A DNA stretch of 64,000 nucleotides from Bradyrhizobium sp. CB82 (GTDB lineage: Bacteria > Pseudomonadota > Alphaproteobacteria > Rhizobiales > Xanthobacteraceae): the NCBI RefSeq assembly GCF_029714405.1, contig NZ_CP121650.1:8995001-9059000 (forward strand), given 5' to 3'. This document shows positions 1 to 9,000 of the stretch, piece by piece. Each line of letters starts with the position of its first letter. Within the stretch, counting starts at the first letter, position 1. The position numbers and the translations under genes were made by a program. A model generated the notes under the pieces. That model had not been told where the DNA came from. It saw only the letters and a program-made list of their open reading frames with translations, and made no database searches.

Positions 1-435
1 GATGCCGAACTTCTTCCCCCGGCCGCGCCACTCGTCGTATTGACCGCTCAGCTTGTCCTCGCTCATGAAGAACGCTATGGCCGCCGCCAAACCATCGACG
101 ACCGAGTGGCTGCGATCCAAACCTAGAGTCAACGGCGGCAGGTGACGCAGCCGATTAGGGCGATCGCTCGGCGGGAACCGCACACGCCCCTGCGACTCGA
201 GCTTTTTCAGTTCGATCAACGTCGGCGCGCTCTCTTGAATCGTCGGCGAGGCATAGATCACGCAGTAGAGAGCCGCGGCGTCGTGCGGCGTCATCCGTGG
301 CGCGGTGATCCCGCGTCCCTTGTTGGGAATGACGAGTTCGGCCTCCCGGAGGCTCCTCATGTGTCCGACCACGCGCGACAAGGGATCGCCGGTCAGCTGC
401 GCCAAGCACTCTACGAGTTGGCGAGAATTAGCCAT
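1..435 (-). CDS. Partial hypothetical protein, N-terminal 145 residues (runs off the left edge)
   Basis: The ATG is the complement of 433-435 and the frame stays open to base 1, so the C-terminus lies outside the window. The N-terminus (MANSRQLVECLAQLTGDPLS..., then VVGHMRSLREAELV) has the helical pattern of a winged-helix DNA-binding domain. It is followed by an alpha-helical part with APRMTPHDAAALYCVI. Layout and several positions match the gene at 1884-2579 (ALLEAELIP, then a gap, then AADGATILMAI), so the two look like distant paralogues flanking the integrase. It is divergent from the integrase, which would suit a regulator of the element, but this is inference. No named family is recognised. 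Confidence 0.6.
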   Translation of the reverse strand, partial: MANSRQLVECLAQLTGDPLSRVVGHMRSLREAELVIPNKGRGITAPRMTPHDAAALYCVIYASPTIQESAPTLIELKKLESQGRVRFPPSDRPNRLRHLPPLTLGLDRSHSVVDGLAAAIAFFMSEDKLSGQYDEWRGRGKKFGI

Positions 436-705
436 GGCGCGTCACCGCCAAGAAGCGGAACGGCACCGTGTGCCTTCCCCGAAGGCTGACCTCAACGAAT
501 TCGATGCGCATCGCAATTCCTGGTGACCGAATAGACCGTCGGCACATTCGACCCGCCTTGCCCAGCGATCTGCTCGAGATTTGACAAGCTACCCTAAATG
601 TGTTTTCTACATCTGGCAAGCGCTATTTTCACACCTAAGAGATTTTCTAGCGCTGTCAGTTAGTTGTGTCAAATGTCCGCCTTGGGCGGCCTGAGCCGAG
701 TAACG
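436..705. promoter_or_regulatory. Divergent intergenic region upstream of the integrase
   Basis: This gap separates the leftward gene at 1-435 from the rightward integrase. It contains a TTGACA at 581-586 followed 17 nt later by a poor -10 (TTTCTA), which could be a plus-strand promoter. Two copies of AGCGCT lie about 30 bp apart (near 618 and 650) in an AT-richer stretch and could be operator half-sites. No copy of the tRNA-Arg 3' end was found here, so the left attachment site is not in this gap as far as can be seen by eye. Confidence 0.35.
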
Positions 706-1869
706 ATGGCGAGTATCAGAAAGCGTACGCTGAAGGCGACGAAGACGGGTCAAAAGCGAACCGTTTGGCAGGTCGACTACCGCGATAGCTCCCGCAAGCG
801 CAGGCACAAGCAGTTTCGAACCAGGAAGGAGGCGGACGACTGGCTCGTGGAAGCACGGGCGGAAGTCGCCGCAGGCACGCACGTACCAGCCAGCCAATCC
901 AAGACCTTCCGGGAAGTCGCGAAAGCCTGGATCCAGGACTGCAAGGCGGCGGGTCTCGAGCGCTCCACCACCGCCGTCTACGAACAGCGTTTCAGGGATT
1001 TCAGTGAGCCGCTCTGGGGGGACCGGAAGATCGGTCAACTCAGCACCGCAGACGCCACACAGCTCTACGAAGATGTCCTCGATAAGTCGCGGTCACACGA
1101 AATCGTTCGCCGCGTCCGCATCGAAGTGGGTGCCGTGCTTCGCTACGCCCAGACCAAGGGGTGGCTCGTCAAGAACGTCATCTCACTGACGCCCTACAAA
1201 CACAAAAAGAAGAAGAAGCGACCTCCCATGCCCTCCGTGGAGGAGGTGAAGGCGATAATCGAAAAGACGGCAGCAGAGTGGGCCGACTATCTGGCGATGC
1301 TGTACGTGCTCGTATTCTGCGGTCTGCGGGGATCCGAGCTTCGTGCCTTGTGCTGGACCGACGTCGACTTCAAGAAGGGGATGATCTCGATCACGAAGCG
1401 GGCGGACCGTTGGGGAATCGTCGCCCAGCCGAAGTCTGACGCCGGAACGCGCGACATCGTGATGAACGACACCACCGCGAAAGCCTTGAAGGAATGGAAG
1501 CTCCGGTGCCCCAAAAGCGATCTGGGCCTCGTGTTTCCGACTTCCCGAGGCACCGTACAGAACCACGCAAACCTGATGAATCGATTCCTAAGGCTGGCGC
1601 AGATCGAGGCCGGGGTCACGAGGCAGAAGCTCGTCACCAACAAGGGAAAGCAGAGCAGCAGGGCGGTCGCCAAATTCGGCATGCACGCCTTGAGGCATTT
1701 CTGCGCCGCGCTGTGGATCGAGGCCGATTTTTCGCCCAAGCGGATTCAAACGATGATGGGTCACGCCAGCATCATCCAGACCTTCGACATCTACGGCTAC
1801 CTCTTCGAAGCCCGGATGAACGTCGAGAAAGCCAGAGATCGCGCGGAAGCGATCGTGATGGCCGGCTGA
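706..1869 (+). CDS. Tyrosine recombinase/integrase
   Basis: Site-specific recombinase of the phage-integrase family, about 387 residues with the ATG at 706. The frame extends upstream to a TTG at 664 and an ATG at 673, but MASIRKRTLK is the usual kind of integrase N-terminus. An N-terminal arm/SAM-like core-binding region (about residues 50-150) precedes the catalytic domain. Visible catalytic motifs are GLRGSELRALCW (first Arg), HALRHFCAALW (HxxR) and MGHASIIQTFDIYGYL (His and the tyrosine nucleophile). It probably mobilises the defence island. The gene at 1884 starts 14 bp downstream and is probably co-transcribed. It lies about 32 kb from the tRNA-Arg gene at the other end of the island. 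Confidence 0.93.
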   Translation: MASIRKRTLKATKTGQKRTVWQVDYRDSSRKRRHKQFRTRKEADDWLVEARAEVAAGTHVPASQSKTFREVAKAWIQDCKAAGLERSTTAVYEQRFRDFSEPLWGDRKIGQLSTADATQLYEDVLDKSRSHEIVRRVRIEVGAVLRYAQTKGWLVKNVISLTPYKHKKKKKRPPMPSVEEVKAIIEKTAAEWADYLAMLYVLVFCGLRGSELRALCWTDVDFKKGMISITKRADRWGIVAQPKSDAGTRDIVMNDTTAKALKEWKLRCPKSDLGLVFPTSRGTVQNHANLMNRFLRLAQIEAGVTRQKLVTNKGKQSSRAVAKFGMHALRHFCAALWIEADFSPKRIQTMMGHASIIQTFDIYGYLFEARMNVEKARDRAEAIVMAG

Positions 1870-1883
1870 AGATCGGAACAAAT

Positions 1884-2579
1884 ATGACATCCAGCACTAG
1901 AGCCAAATTGCCGAAGAAGGCGTTCGACGCAAGGCACCGTCTATTCGAATCGAAGTGGTTTCGCGAGGAGATCGCGGAGCGGCTCTGTCTCGATCGTCTT
2001 TTGGTCGCCAAGTCGATCGACGCGCTGCTAGAGGCCGAGCTGATCCCCTGCGCGTTGTCCACTAACGCGAAATCTCTCGCCGCCGACGGCGCGACCATCT
2101 TGATGGCCATCGGCAGCCAACAGCCCAACACCACCGCGATAGCAAGAGTCACGACGAGATTCGGTTGCATGGACTTGCAGGCCGAAACAGGCGGACAAGA
2201 GCCTTCGCGCGGCGTCGCCGACATCTTCCCTAGCACGAAGTCGATCTCCTTCGGGACCGATTTGGCCGAACTGCTCCTCAATCTTTGGAAGGCCGCGCAT
2301 CAATCTTCGACATCCGGCTTCACCGGAGTCGGCGTCAGCATGCTGTGGAACGACGTGCAGGGCAGCGTTCTGTTCGGCGTCATCGAAGAGCCGGTGGGGC
2401 GGCGTAAGAGGGTGTACGCCACCGAAGCCTTCCGCATCCCGAGCGCCGTCAAGAACGAATGGGATTTCGTGCAACTACCGACGACCGGCGGCATCAAGTA
2501 CGCGCCGCGCTCGATCCTTCGCTTCGGAGCGCTCCTGGACTCGGCCGTATCGAGCACCGCTGCTCGTCTCGACCGGTAA
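1884..2579 (+). CDS. Hypothetical protein, putative winged-helix regulator of the mobile element
   Basis: 231-residue protein starting MTSSTRAKLPKK, 14 bp after the integrase stop. Residues about 12-50 (HRLFESKWFREEIAERLCLDRL...) look like a helix-turn-helix segment. The following part, including LAADGATILMAIGSQQPN and FGTDLAELLLNLWKAA, parallels the partial gene at 1-435. The C-terminus (WDFVQLPTTGGIKYAPRSILR) is beta-rich. No known family is recognised. Position next to the integrase suggests a role in controlling excision or gene expression, by inference only. Confidence 0.65.
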   Translation: MTSSTRAKLPKKAFDARHRLFESKWFREEIAERLCLDRLLVAKSIDALLEAELIPCALSTNAKSLAADGATILMAIGSQQPNTTAIARVTTRFGCMDLQAETGGQEPSRGVADIFPSTKSISFGTDLAELLLNLWKAAHQSSTSGFTGVGVSMLWNDVQGSVLFGVIEEPVGRRKRVYATEAFRIPSAVKNEWDFVQLPTTGGIKYAPRSILRFGALLDSAVSSTAARLDR

Positions 2580-2646
2580 CCCACTTCGGGCAATGGACGT
2601 TTCGTACAGTAGAGGAAATCCGATTCCCTAAACGAGAGGCACTTCG

Positions 2647-2895
2647 ATGAAGACCAGCGTCACGATCAAGATCGACACGGACGATTTGCGTTCGGTCACC
2701 GACACCTACCTGGCGAGCCTTTGGCATGTCGCTCAGGCTAATCCGGCGGATCCGTTCCAACACCGTGATGCGGGCAGGCTTGCCGAGCATATCGGTCGCG
2801 AAATCATATCCAGGTTCTTGCGCCGGACTCCTCCGGAACTCTGGAACCACAACGGCAGCACGTTCGACTTTCATGAGCTTGTCGTCGCGAAGTAA
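2647..2895 (+). CDS. Small hypothetical protein (82 aa)
   Basis: Begins MKTSVTIKIDTDDLRSV, with a purine-rich ribosome-binding site (GAGAGG) about 8 nt before the ATG. It is acidic to neutral and soluble, with no membrane segment. The N-terminus is a predicted beta strand followed by helices. It sits between the integrase-linked gene and another small gene in the same direction, so an operon of element cargo is likely. Function unknown. Confidence 0.6.
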   Translation: MKTSVTIKIDTDDLRSVTDTYLASLWHVAQANPADPFQHRDAGRLAEHIGREIISRFLRRTPPELWNHNGSTFDFHELVVAK

Positions 2896-2960
2896 CCCTA
2901 GACGCCGGAAGCGAGAGCCGCGCCCGGGGGGCGAACTCGACAACCGAAATGGAGAATCAG

Positions 2961-3299
2961 ATGGGCGAACGCGTGAACAAGGCCTGCGACCTGGTGATCG
3001 TGGAGACGACGGTCTTTCCGGAACACGTTCGACGAGCGGCGTCCCGGCTTAGGAATTTCTTCGAAGAGCGTCGGTTTGGCTCTATCGGACAAGATGATTT
3101 TGCCGCGTACACCCAGAAGTGCACCAGGCTCGATCTCGCGACCGAGGCCGCCGCCGTCGGCGGTCCCATGGAGCTCGCGTGCTTCGACCTTCGCATTCTC
3201 GGAACGATAGCGGGCTTCTCCGGCGAGATCGCTCTATGGAAATTGATCCAAATGTGGATCGAAGAATGGCAGCCCGCGAGCACGGGAGCGCGGCCATGA
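2961..3299 (+). CDS. Small hypothetical protein (112 aa)
   Basis: The frame opens at ATG 2949, but the GGAGA immediately after that ATG forms a well-spaced ribosome-binding site for the second ATG at 2961 (MGERVNKACD), which is preferred. The product is a soluble, probably alpha-helical protein ending in a Trp-rich segment (LWKLIQMWIEEWQ). No family is recognised. Its stop overlaps a 15-codon ORF (ATGA, 3296) that is in the same frame as the next, doubtful gene. Confidence 0.55.
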   Translation: MGERVNKACDLVIVETTVFPEHVRRAASRLRNFFEERRFGSIGQDDFAAYTQKCTRLDLATEAAAVGGPMELACFDLRILGTIAGFSGEIALWKLIQMWIEEWQPASTGARP

Positions 3300-3415
3300 T
3301 CGTATTTTGGGCGGCAACGTCGCGCGCGAGTGTGTTGCTCTGACGAGTTCAGCGGGAGGTCGGAAAGATCCTGCGGCACGACCGCCGCGACATCCACCCC
3401 TACGCCTCCACCATA

Positions 3416-3715
3416 ATGAAGGTGGGTCGCATCGCGGTCGACCACCCCGGACGCCTCGCCGGCGACAACTGTAGGAAGCGAGGCGGCGCGGTCCTCGCGG
3501 CCATCGCCAGCCGCCAGATCAAGGAGGCCTCGATCGAGCGGGTCACCGACCGCATTCTCACGATGATGCACGAGTGCGACGTATCCGAGGCGGGGAGGGC
3601 CGAGGCACCGGCGCCGGTCTCCCGTTCCCGCCCTGCGGGGACCCGGCGACCCGATATGGCAGCGGTGAGGCTCGCGTCAGAAGGCTGCCGGCGGCAAAAA
3701 AGGCCTAAACATTAA
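3416..3715 (+). CDS. Doubtful hypothetical protein (99 aa), possibly the 3' part of a broken gene
   Basis: The frame is open from 3344, with no ATG until 3416. In the same frame upstream, an ORF starting ATGA at 3296 encodes MIVFWAATSRASVLL and then hits TGA at 3341-3343. The peptide after that stop (RVQREVGKILRHDRRDIHPY, then KVGRIAVDHPGRLAGDN) looks protein-like. One reading is therefore a gene of about 140 codons with an internal stop. The C-terminal 30 residues are low-complexity Arg/Ala/Pro and look like read-through. Function unknown; it may not be translated. Confidence 0.35.
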   Translation: MKVGRIAVDHPGRLAGDNCRKRGGAVLAAIASRQIKEASIERVTDRILTMMHECDVSEAGRAEAPAPVSRSRPAGTRRPDMAAVRLASEGCRRQKRPKH

Positions 3716-3858
3716 CAATATCAAACTACTAGCAGATTTTTCGGCGAAGATCGCGCCCCTCAAGATTGCGCCGGCTCCCTCTTTCTCTCATTAGACGAAA
3801 TTGTTCTTGAAATGTTCGATCCGGACGGGTTCGATATTGCCCTCGGGGGCAGAATCCA
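3716..3858 (+). promoter_or_regulatory. AT-rich leader upstream of the Wadjet operon
   Basis: This segment is clearly richer in A/T than its surroundings (CATTAACAATATCAAAC at the left end) and immediately precedes jetA, so it is the likely promoter region of the jetABCD operon. No convincing -35/-10 pair with standard spacing could be fixed by eye. Confidence 0.35.
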
Positions 3859-5310
3859 ATGGTGCAGGAACGCTACTTTTCACGCGTAAAGCAAGACATC
3901 TTCAGACCTTTCACCGGCCGGCATCGCGGCATCGCCTTCGAGGTGACCGTCGATCTCTACGATCGCCTGCTTGGCTCCGCCGCGGACTACGATCTTGTCC
4001 TCAATCGACATCGCCTGGTCGACATCGTCAGCACGACCATCACGCAGAACCGCGACCTGATCGTTCGCGCCAATGACGGATCCGACGCCGAGAACGGCGA
4101 GGATGCGGAATTCGATCAATCATACGACGACGGTGAATACGCCCGGAGACTCGTCGCTCGCCTCACCAAATTCGGCATCATCGAGTCGTATACCGACGCG
4201 ACGCACTTGACCGTTCTCTGGCGGTTCACGTTGGAAGGCAAGCGCATCGCGAAAATGTTTTCCGAGACGAGGCGCCGCAGTGCGAACGGCCGTCAACGAA
4301 GTATCCGTGCCTGCCGAACGGCCCTCGAATCCTTTCTGCGTGACAACAATCATGAGTATCTCGTCGACGCATACGAATATTCGACTTCGATCTTCGAGGA
4401 TGTTTGCCAGGTTGCCGACATCTTTAACGAACACCAGAGACAGCTCCTGACGCGCAACTATGGTGCAGCGAAGGAAGCGATCGACGACTATTTTCTCGGC
4501 GTCGGCGAATTCCAACGGCGCGGCGAGCGATACCTCACGAGCGACAATATTCACAACCATGCGAGCGAGATCATCGACCTGACGCTACGCATCGATGCCC
4601 TTCATCCGGATACGCTTGTCCTCGTCAATCAGCAGATCGCGCTCGACAATCCAGGCCTCGACGAGGACGCGGAAGGCGCACCGCTTCATGCGTTTATCAC
4701 CGAACGCATCCGCGACATCGTCGGTTCGACACGAAGGACCAAGCATGAAGAGCTCGCTCAAGCCGTAGGTCAGTTCTCGAGCCGATTCACGAACCTGATC
4801 ATGCGGATAATACGTCTGCAGTCTTCGGGCAACAGCGCATTGCTCGACATCGCCACGCTCGTGCGCGATACCGACGAAGGCCAACGCCGGGAGCTCCTGC
4901 GGGAGGTACTTCGCGCAGTTTTTCCGCTTCGTACGGATCTCATCGACCCGGCAGGCATCGCCCTGGCGGCGCGTGCCCCCCGCCGCGAAACGCCCGTCGA
5001 GCTCTACACTGAGCCACCGAGCGCGGAAGAACAGTTGAAAGCTGCCATCCGGAGCGCACTCGAGGAAGCCTTCGCGATTTCATCGACCGAGGTCGTGGAC
5101 ACCATCGAAAGACTCGTTGCCGATCAGGGAGCCGTCGATCTTCTCGACCTGCCGGTGAATGACGCTCGAGCGCTCCTGTTGGCCCTGTCTGCGGTCGAAT
5201 CCGTACGCGGGATGGCAAATAACCGGAAACTCGATGTCCTAGCGCGCACCGAGCGCCGGGGGAACGGCGTGTTCGAAGCCGACAACTTCCGGTTCGTACG
5301 GAGAACCTGA
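3859..5310 (+). CDS. jetA: Wadjet anti-plasmid system protein JetA
   Basis: 483-residue first gene of a complete four-gene Wadjet locus. In this system JetABC form an SMC-like (MukBEF-related) DNA-extruding complex and JetD cleaves plasmid DNA. JetA is the kleisin-like (MukF-like) subunit. The N-terminus (RYFSRVKQDIFRPFTGRHRG, then EVTVDLYDRLLG) and the overall length match the DUF5716-type JetA that I associate with type II Wadjet; the subtype rests on memory. The middle is long alpha-helical, and the C-terminal part from about residue 380 is predicted winged-helix-like. jetB starts 1 nt after the stop, so the operon is tight. Cytoplasmic. Confidence 0.82.
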   Translation: MVQERYFSRVKQDIFRPFTGRHRGIAFEVTVDLYDRLLGSAADYDLVLNRHRLVDIVSTTITQNRDLIVRANDGSDAENGEDAEFDQSYDDGEYARRLVARLTKFGIIESYTDATHLTVLWRFTLEGKRIAKMFSETRRRSANGRQRSIRACRTALESFLRDNNHEYLVDAYEYSTSIFEDVCQVADIFNEHQRQLLTRNYGAAKEAIDDYFLGVGEFQRRGERYLTSDNIHNHASEIIDLTLRIDALHPDTLVLVNQQIALDNPGLDEDAEGAPLHAFITERIRDIVGSTRRTKHEELAQAVGQFSSRFTNLIMRIIRLQSSGNSALLDIATLVRDTDEGQRRELLREVLRAVFPLRTDLIDPAGIALAARAPRRETPVELYTEPPSAEEQLKAAIRSALEEAFAISSTEVVDTIERLVADQGAVDLLDLPVNDARALLLALSAVESVRGMANNRKLDVLARTERRGNGVFEADNFRFVRRT

Positions 5311-5311
5311 G

Positions 5312-6016
5312 ATGCAGGATATCGACGTCCGGTTACGAGCGAAGGGCATTCGGCAGGAAGACTTTCGCGCGATCTGCGCCATTCTTCTCTCCAGAGGGCT
5401 GCTTACGCGCGCCGATGGCGGCGACGCACTTCGACTGTACGATGTCGCGGCGAGATGCGAGGCAGAGATATCCGAATATCTTTCCTACGCCTTCCCCGTG
5501 GTGCTGACGAACGCGACGCGGCCTCCGCATTTTCGCCTAGTGCCTTCACGCCACGGAACCGTGGGGCTACCCGATCCGGAAGACGATCTCGAGGCGCGTC
5601 GTGAAATCAGACCTGCCGTATTCCAAGCGCTGGCGGTGGCTCTCCTCGGACTTCGCATGCTCTACGACGACCAACTTCTCGAAAAGCGCGTCGATTCAGC
5701 GGGCAGGATTACTGTCAAGCTCACCGATTTCGTACTGTTCCTGAACACGACATTCGGTTTCGGTCTTCCCGCCACGACAACGGACCGGCGCGCACTCTTC
5801 ATGAAGCTCAAGAAGCACGGCGCGATCGACATCCGCATCGACGAGCTCGGTGATGAGGACGCAGTCATCGTCATCAGGCCCGAAATCCTCACTCTGGTCC
5901 TCGACCAGAACATCCGCAACGCCCAAGCGACGTTCGAGCAGTCCCGCAAGCCAGCAGGACATGTCGAGCCGCAACCGATCGCGTCCGCTACGATTATTCC
6001 TCTCGAAAGATCTTAG
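5312..6016 (+). CDS. jetB: Wadjet system protein JetB
   Basis: 234-residue protein between jetA and jetC, in the position and size of JetB (DUF4194-like, MukE-like). This is the tandem winged-helix subunit that bridges the kleisin JetA and the SMC-like JetC. Visible segments include the N-terminal helix (QEDFRAICAILLSRGLLTRA) and a central FQALAVALLGLRMLYDDQLL, followed by a winged-helix-like RRALFMKLKKHGAIDIR. The ATG lies 1 nt after the jetA stop (translational coupling). The last 25 residues are a probable disordered tail. The call rests mainly on context and size. Confidence 0.8.
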   Translation: MQDIDVRLRAKGIRQEDFRAICAILLSRGLLTRADGGDALRLYDVAARCEAEISEYLSYAFPVVLTNATRPPHFRLVPSRHGTVGLPDPEDDLEARREIRPAVFQALAVALLGLRMLYDDQLLEKRVDSAGRITVKLTDFVLFLNTTFGFGLPATTTDRRALFMKLKKHGAIDIRIDELGDEDAVIVIRPEILTLVLDQNIRNAQATFEQSRKPAGHVEPQPIASATIIPLERS

Positions 6017-6063
6017 TCGTCACAACTATCGCGTTCCTCAATTTAGAGTTTCTGGGATCCTTA

Positions 6064-9000
6064 ATGCATATCGCTCAGGTCACAACGCTTAATTGGGGTG
6101 GTCTTCCCGATCGGGACTACCCGCTCGGAACGTATACGCTTCTGGCCGGCGAAAGCGGCTCGGGGAAAACGCATCTCATCGACGCCGTCGTGGCCGTTAT
6201 GGGTGGCGGCGGCAGCCTGAAATCCAAATTCAACACCGCTCAAGCCCAAGCGGGCCAATCGTCGAAAAAGACGCAGCGGACTCTTGCATCCTACGTCGTC
6301 GGAAGCGACGGCATGGGTCGCTTTCTCCGACCGGCGGGTGCGCACGGGTATGTTTGCGTTTCCTGGAACCGCGATGCAAACGACGGCTCCTACGGAGAAC
6401 CATTCACGGCAATCGTAGGTGTAGAGGCGGCCGTCGATCGTGACGCGGCTCCAGTGAACGACGTCACACGCGTTCTCATTCGGGGCCATGTCGCCGGCCT
6501 GGAGGATCTCACATCCGGCCCCGGCATGGTGTTGAGACCCTCTGAGCTCCTTGTGTCGCTTCGGCTCAAATACGGCCCGAGCGTACGAGATTTCAAGACA
6601 AACGGCGAATACCTGTCGATGCTTTATGCCCACTTAAAGGGCGATACGACGCCGGTTTCCCGTGAAGAAGCTGATGCCGCCGTAAAGGCCTTTGTGAGCG
6701 CGATCGCGTACCGCCAACCAAACGACATCGACGGTCTCATTCGGGAAGAGATTCTCGAAAATGTCAACAACGAGGGCCTTATTCAGCGGCTCATCGAAAC
6801 CATCCGAGAAGTGACCAAGCTGAAGATCGAAGCGGCTCGGATGGAGCGAAACATTCTTCGGCTCGAAGAGGCCGATAAGGAACTGCATGACGCCTTCGAA
6901 GCGTTCATGGACGAGCGGATGTTCAAGGCCCTGGTCGACATCCGCAAAGCGCTGGATGTCCAGGAGGCGCGCGGGCAAAAACTGGAGGAACGCAAAATCG
7001 AGGCCACGGCCTTGGCCTCCGTCAACGACGAAATAGGCAAGGGCGACGCACTTGAGGTCCTTAAGCGCGAACAACTTCGTGAAGTAATCGTGCGAATGCA
7101 CGATCACACCAATTATGCGAAGAAGATCGAGCTCGAAAACCTGATCAACGAGCAACAACGCTTGATGGACGCCGTCACGACACGATTCGCGGAAGCCGTC
7201 CGGGATTTCAGCAAATCGTCGAAGGACATCTCCATCATAGAGAACGCCGTCGACGCCATCCCCGAACTGGCGCAGCAAAAGGAAGCCGTCTCCGCCCTAC
7301 GCACGAAATTCAACGAGATATCCCTACCCGCCCTCGAGGCAGCCTTGAAGGCAATAGATCTCGATCTGGCCGAGAGCGCCCTTCCTGAAGTAACGCGGAT
7401 CACGACCGCGCTAATAACTTGCCTCACGACGGCCTGGCACGAAACCATCAACGCCGAAACTGGACTGAGGTCAGCCCTCAACCAGGCCTACCGAAACGTC
7501 GACCAACAGCTCAACGACTTAACCACCGAAGCCCGCGACATCCTGCGACGTGCCGAGCGGCTCAAGGTCGGTGAAGTCGAATATCCGCCAGCGGTCGATC
7601 TGTTTCTCACGCGATTGAGGACACAGCTACCTGAGGCGAACCCCCGCGTTCTTTGCGACGTAGTCGACGTCGCCAAGCCCGAATGGCAGGCCGCTCTCGA
7701 GGGCTATATCGGCTACGATCGCTTTACGGTGCTCTACGACAGAAATTTCGAAGCCGACGTCGTGAAGCACGCGAAAGCCTTCCGCCGCGAGAATTCGGGG
7801 CGTCGTGGCGACATTTCGGTACCCCAACTTTCCCTTGCGATCAGCGACAATCCAAGGGTTGAGACGGACTCAATCATTCATTTGCTAAGGATCGACAAGG
7901 ACGTCGAAGGTGCCGGCTATCTCAAGGCCCGCTATGGCCGCACCATCAGGGTTCATGACACCGATACGCTCAAGGGCACACGAAGCGGCGTCATGCAGGA
8001 CGGTTGGTCGACGCAAGGCTATCGCTACCAACAGCGCAGGTGCCCCGACGAAGAAATGGTTTTCGGCGCAGAGATCCGCCGCAAACAGCGGGAGATCCTC
8101 CTTCGTCGCGGAAGAGAACTCGAGATCCAAAAGAATCGGCTCGCTGCGCAACAGAAGAAGCTGGTAGATGCACTTGCGATTGCGAGCCCCGCCTCACTAG
8201 CACTCGGTACCAAGGATCCTTCCGACTTCTACGATGCCGCGGGCTTGAGGCAAATGGGGCGCGACGACCTTTCAAAGCTCGACCTCTCCGGTTTCGACCA
8301 ACTTGAGGCGCAGTCGAAAAGCCTCGACGCCGAAATCACCGAGCTCGCCCGTGCGGTCGGCAAACTACGGGAGAAGAAAGGCGGCCTGGAAATCACGATC
8401 AATTCCCTCGACGGCCAGATCGAAAAGGACACCCAGACACTCGAAGCCCTGCAGCCGGCCGCCGAACGGGCGCGTGACGGGCATCAAGAATTGATGAGGA
8501 CAGCATTCCTCTTGCCGGACGAATGGCCAAAGCGTTTCGAAGGAGAGATAACAGCGAAGCGACCCGTAACCTCCCACGAACGGCGGAGCAGCGAGCGCGC
8601 GAACGCCGTCACGAATGCGGTAAACAACGTCAACAACAAACTCGACGCCTACAATCGAGACGCGCTGGATTTTCAGAAGATCGACGTGCCCGTCTTCAGC
8701 TACATGCCACGCCACTCTGCCGAAATTGTTACGACATGGATGCATGACATCTGGCGACAGCTCCGCGATCAGATCCGAAGCCAAAAGGAAACCGGGCTGC
8801 CGGAACGGCGGGCGCAATGCGACATGGCCGAACGCAGCTTCAGCTCTTCCTTTACGACCGATTTCTGTTCGACGGTCCTGAGCAACGTCGAAGGTCGCCC
8901 CGATACCATCAACGTTCTGAACTCAAATCTCGAGCATATAAATTTCGGCGGCGACACCTTCGAGCTCGTTCACTCCCTTAGGTCCGAATTCGAGGACTAT

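Noticed and set aside
2957..3571. 204-codon minus-strand ORF
   Set aside because: Antisense to two better-supported plus-strand frames; it is His/Arg/Ala-rich, as expected of a shadow frame in GC-rich DNA.
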